Translations under genes and position numbers: made by a program
Notes under the pieces: model-generated
Told to the model about the DNA's origin: nothing
Databases searched by the model: none
The model's input: only the letters and a program-made list of their open reading frames with translations
NCBI GenBank assembly: GCA_021847385.1
Contig: JAJZTV010000140.1
Coordinates: 1-5,770, forward strand
DNA from: Pseudomonadota bacterium
GTDB taxonomy: Bacteria; Pseudomonadota; Gammaproteobacteria; Burkholderiales; Thiobacillaceae
Length of the DNA stretch: 5,770 nt
Reading direction: 5' to 3'
Shown: piece by piece, positions 4,863 to 5,770 of the stretch
Layout: every line of letters starts with the position of its first letter
Numbering within the stretch: the first letter of the stretch is position 1

Positions 4863-5770
4863 ATGATTCGATCGAACCTCCTTCGCCTGATTTCGCTGCT
4901 GTGCCTGTTCGCCCCGCTGGCCGCACAAGCCGACTACATTGCCAAGGCCGAGCCCGTGACCGGCAAGGTCTGGGCCATCGTCGGCCCGCTCGGTCAACGC
5001 AGCGCGGACAACGACGGGCTCAATGCGAACTTCGGTTTCATCGTCACGGCCAAGGGCGTGATCCTGATCGACTCCGGCGCCAGCCGGCTGGGCGCGGAGA
5101 AGTTGGCCGCCGCCATCCGGCAGGTCACCCGGCAACCGGTGCGCTGGGTGCTCAACACGGGCAGCCAAGACCACCGCTGGCTGGGCAACGCCTACTTTGC
5201 CGAGCACGGTGCCGAGATCATCGCCATGCAACGCACAAGCGAAACCCAAGCCCAATACGCCGAACAACAACTCGGCGGCTTGAAGGACTTTCTCGGTGCG
5301 CGCCTGGCCGGCACCCGCGCGCTGCCCGCCACCCGGCGCTTGCCCGGCACCGAAGCGACCTTGAAGTTAGGCGGCGAAACCCTGGTGCTGCGCTATACCG
5401 ACGCCCATTATCCCGGCGACGCTTGGGTCTGGCTGCCGGGCCACAAGGTGATGTTCAGCGGCGATCTCGTCTTCACCGACCGCTTGCTCGGTGTCCTGCC
5501 CTGGTCCAATGTGCAAAACAGCCGGAAGGCCTTCCGGGCGATGGCCGCGCTCAAGCCCAAGCACATCGTGCCCGGCCACGGCCGCGTCTGCGACCTGGCC
5601 CAGACCCAGCGCGAAACCGGCGACTACTACGAGTTTCTGGCCGGCAAGATCGGCGCGGCCGCCCGCGCGATGGAGCCGATGAGCGAAGTGCTCGATCGCT
5701 ATGCCGACCTGCCCGCCTTCCGCCATCTGCAAAACTACGACAGCTTGCACCGGGCCAATATGAACCGGGC
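4863..5770 (+). CDS. Exported MBL-fold protein with altered metal-binding motif (3' end beyond window)
   Basis: An open frame from ATG 4863 to the window edge, 302 complete codons. The N-terminus is a classical Sec signal: basic MIRSNLLR, hydrophobic core, likely cleavage after AQA (residue 23). The mature part is a metallo-beta-lactamase fold: strand GVILIDSG (65-72), then LNTGSQDH (97-104) where MBL hydrolases normally read NTHxHxDH, AH182, SGD201 and PGHG with H239. So D103, H104, H182, D201 and H239 remain, but the first two zinc ligands are replaced by Gly/Ser/Gln. SoxH-like and PQQ-associated periplasmic MBL proteins are the nearest type I recall, and some of that group may share this variant. 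No SD is obvious and the gap to arsC2 is 22 bp, so co-transcription is likely. Function is unknown; a role in arsenic handling is only suggested by position. Confidence 0.82.
   Translation, partial: MIRSNLLRLISLLCLFAPLAAQADYIAKAEPVTGKVWAIVGPLGQRSADNDGLNANFGFIVTAKGVILIDSGASRLGAEKLAAAIRQVTRQPVRWVLNTGSQDHRWLGNAYFAEHGAEIIAMQRTSETQAQYAEQQLGGLKDFLGARLAGTRALPATRRLPGTEATLKLGGETLVLRYTDAHYPGDAWVWLPGHKVMFSGDLVFTDRLLGVLPWSNVQNSRKAFRAMAALKPKHIVPGHGRVCDLAQTQRETGDYYEFLAGKIGAAARAMEPMSEVLDRYADLPAFRHLQNYDSLHRANMNR

Overview
This 5.77-kb window looks like chromosomal or island DNA of a high-GC proteobacterium, most likely a betaproteobacterium. Most coding regions are GC-rich. The window holds a Legionella/Vibrio-like quorum-sensing kinase, and its arsenic genes (Acr3 pump, thioredoxin-type ArsC) are typical of environmental beta/gammaproteobacteria. 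Taxonomy is inferred from gene content and composition only.

Left third (1-1628, minus strand): a two-gene signalling operon. A 435-aa six-TM sensor histidine kinase (GTG start at 1628) overlaps by 4 bp (ATGA) a response-regulator gene starting at 324 and running off the left edge. The pair resembles Legionella LqsS/LqsR and Vibrio CqsS, the alpha-hydroxyketone quorum-sensing branch. The regulator has an enlarged receiver with its putative phospho-Asp at residue 107. The kinase is a compositional mosaic: its membrane sensor half is about 47% GC and its catalytic half about 60%, with the break at the last TM helix.

Middle (1629-1840): a 212-bp divergent intergenic region. It has a 10-bp inverted repeat followed by a T8 run, then a TTGACA-type promoter for arsR with a perfect 9-bp dyad overlapping the arsR start codon.

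Right two thirds (1841-5770, plus strand): an arsenic-resistance operon arsR - arsI - arsC1 - acr3 - [inverted-repeat element] - arsC2 - MBL-fold gene (cut by the right edge). ArsR carries its metalloid-site cysteines at the C-terminus. ArsI is a non-heme iron C-As lyase for trivalent organoarsenicals. The two ArsC proteins are dissimilar members of the low-molecular-weight phosphatase superfamily and reduce arsenate to arsenite. Acr3 exports the arsenite. The first four genes are tightly coupled by overlaps or an SD at the preceding stop. A 118-bp imperfect inverted-repeat element separates acr3 from arsC2. The final gene encodes an exported metallo-beta-lactamase-fold protein with an eroded HxHxDH motif; its link to arsenic is only positional.

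The points most worth a second look are the LqsS/LqsR-like pair with its swapped-looking sensor, the operator over the apparently leaderless arsR start, the repeat element inside the operon, and the degenerate MBL protein. I see no tRNA, rRNA, CRISPR array or transposase.
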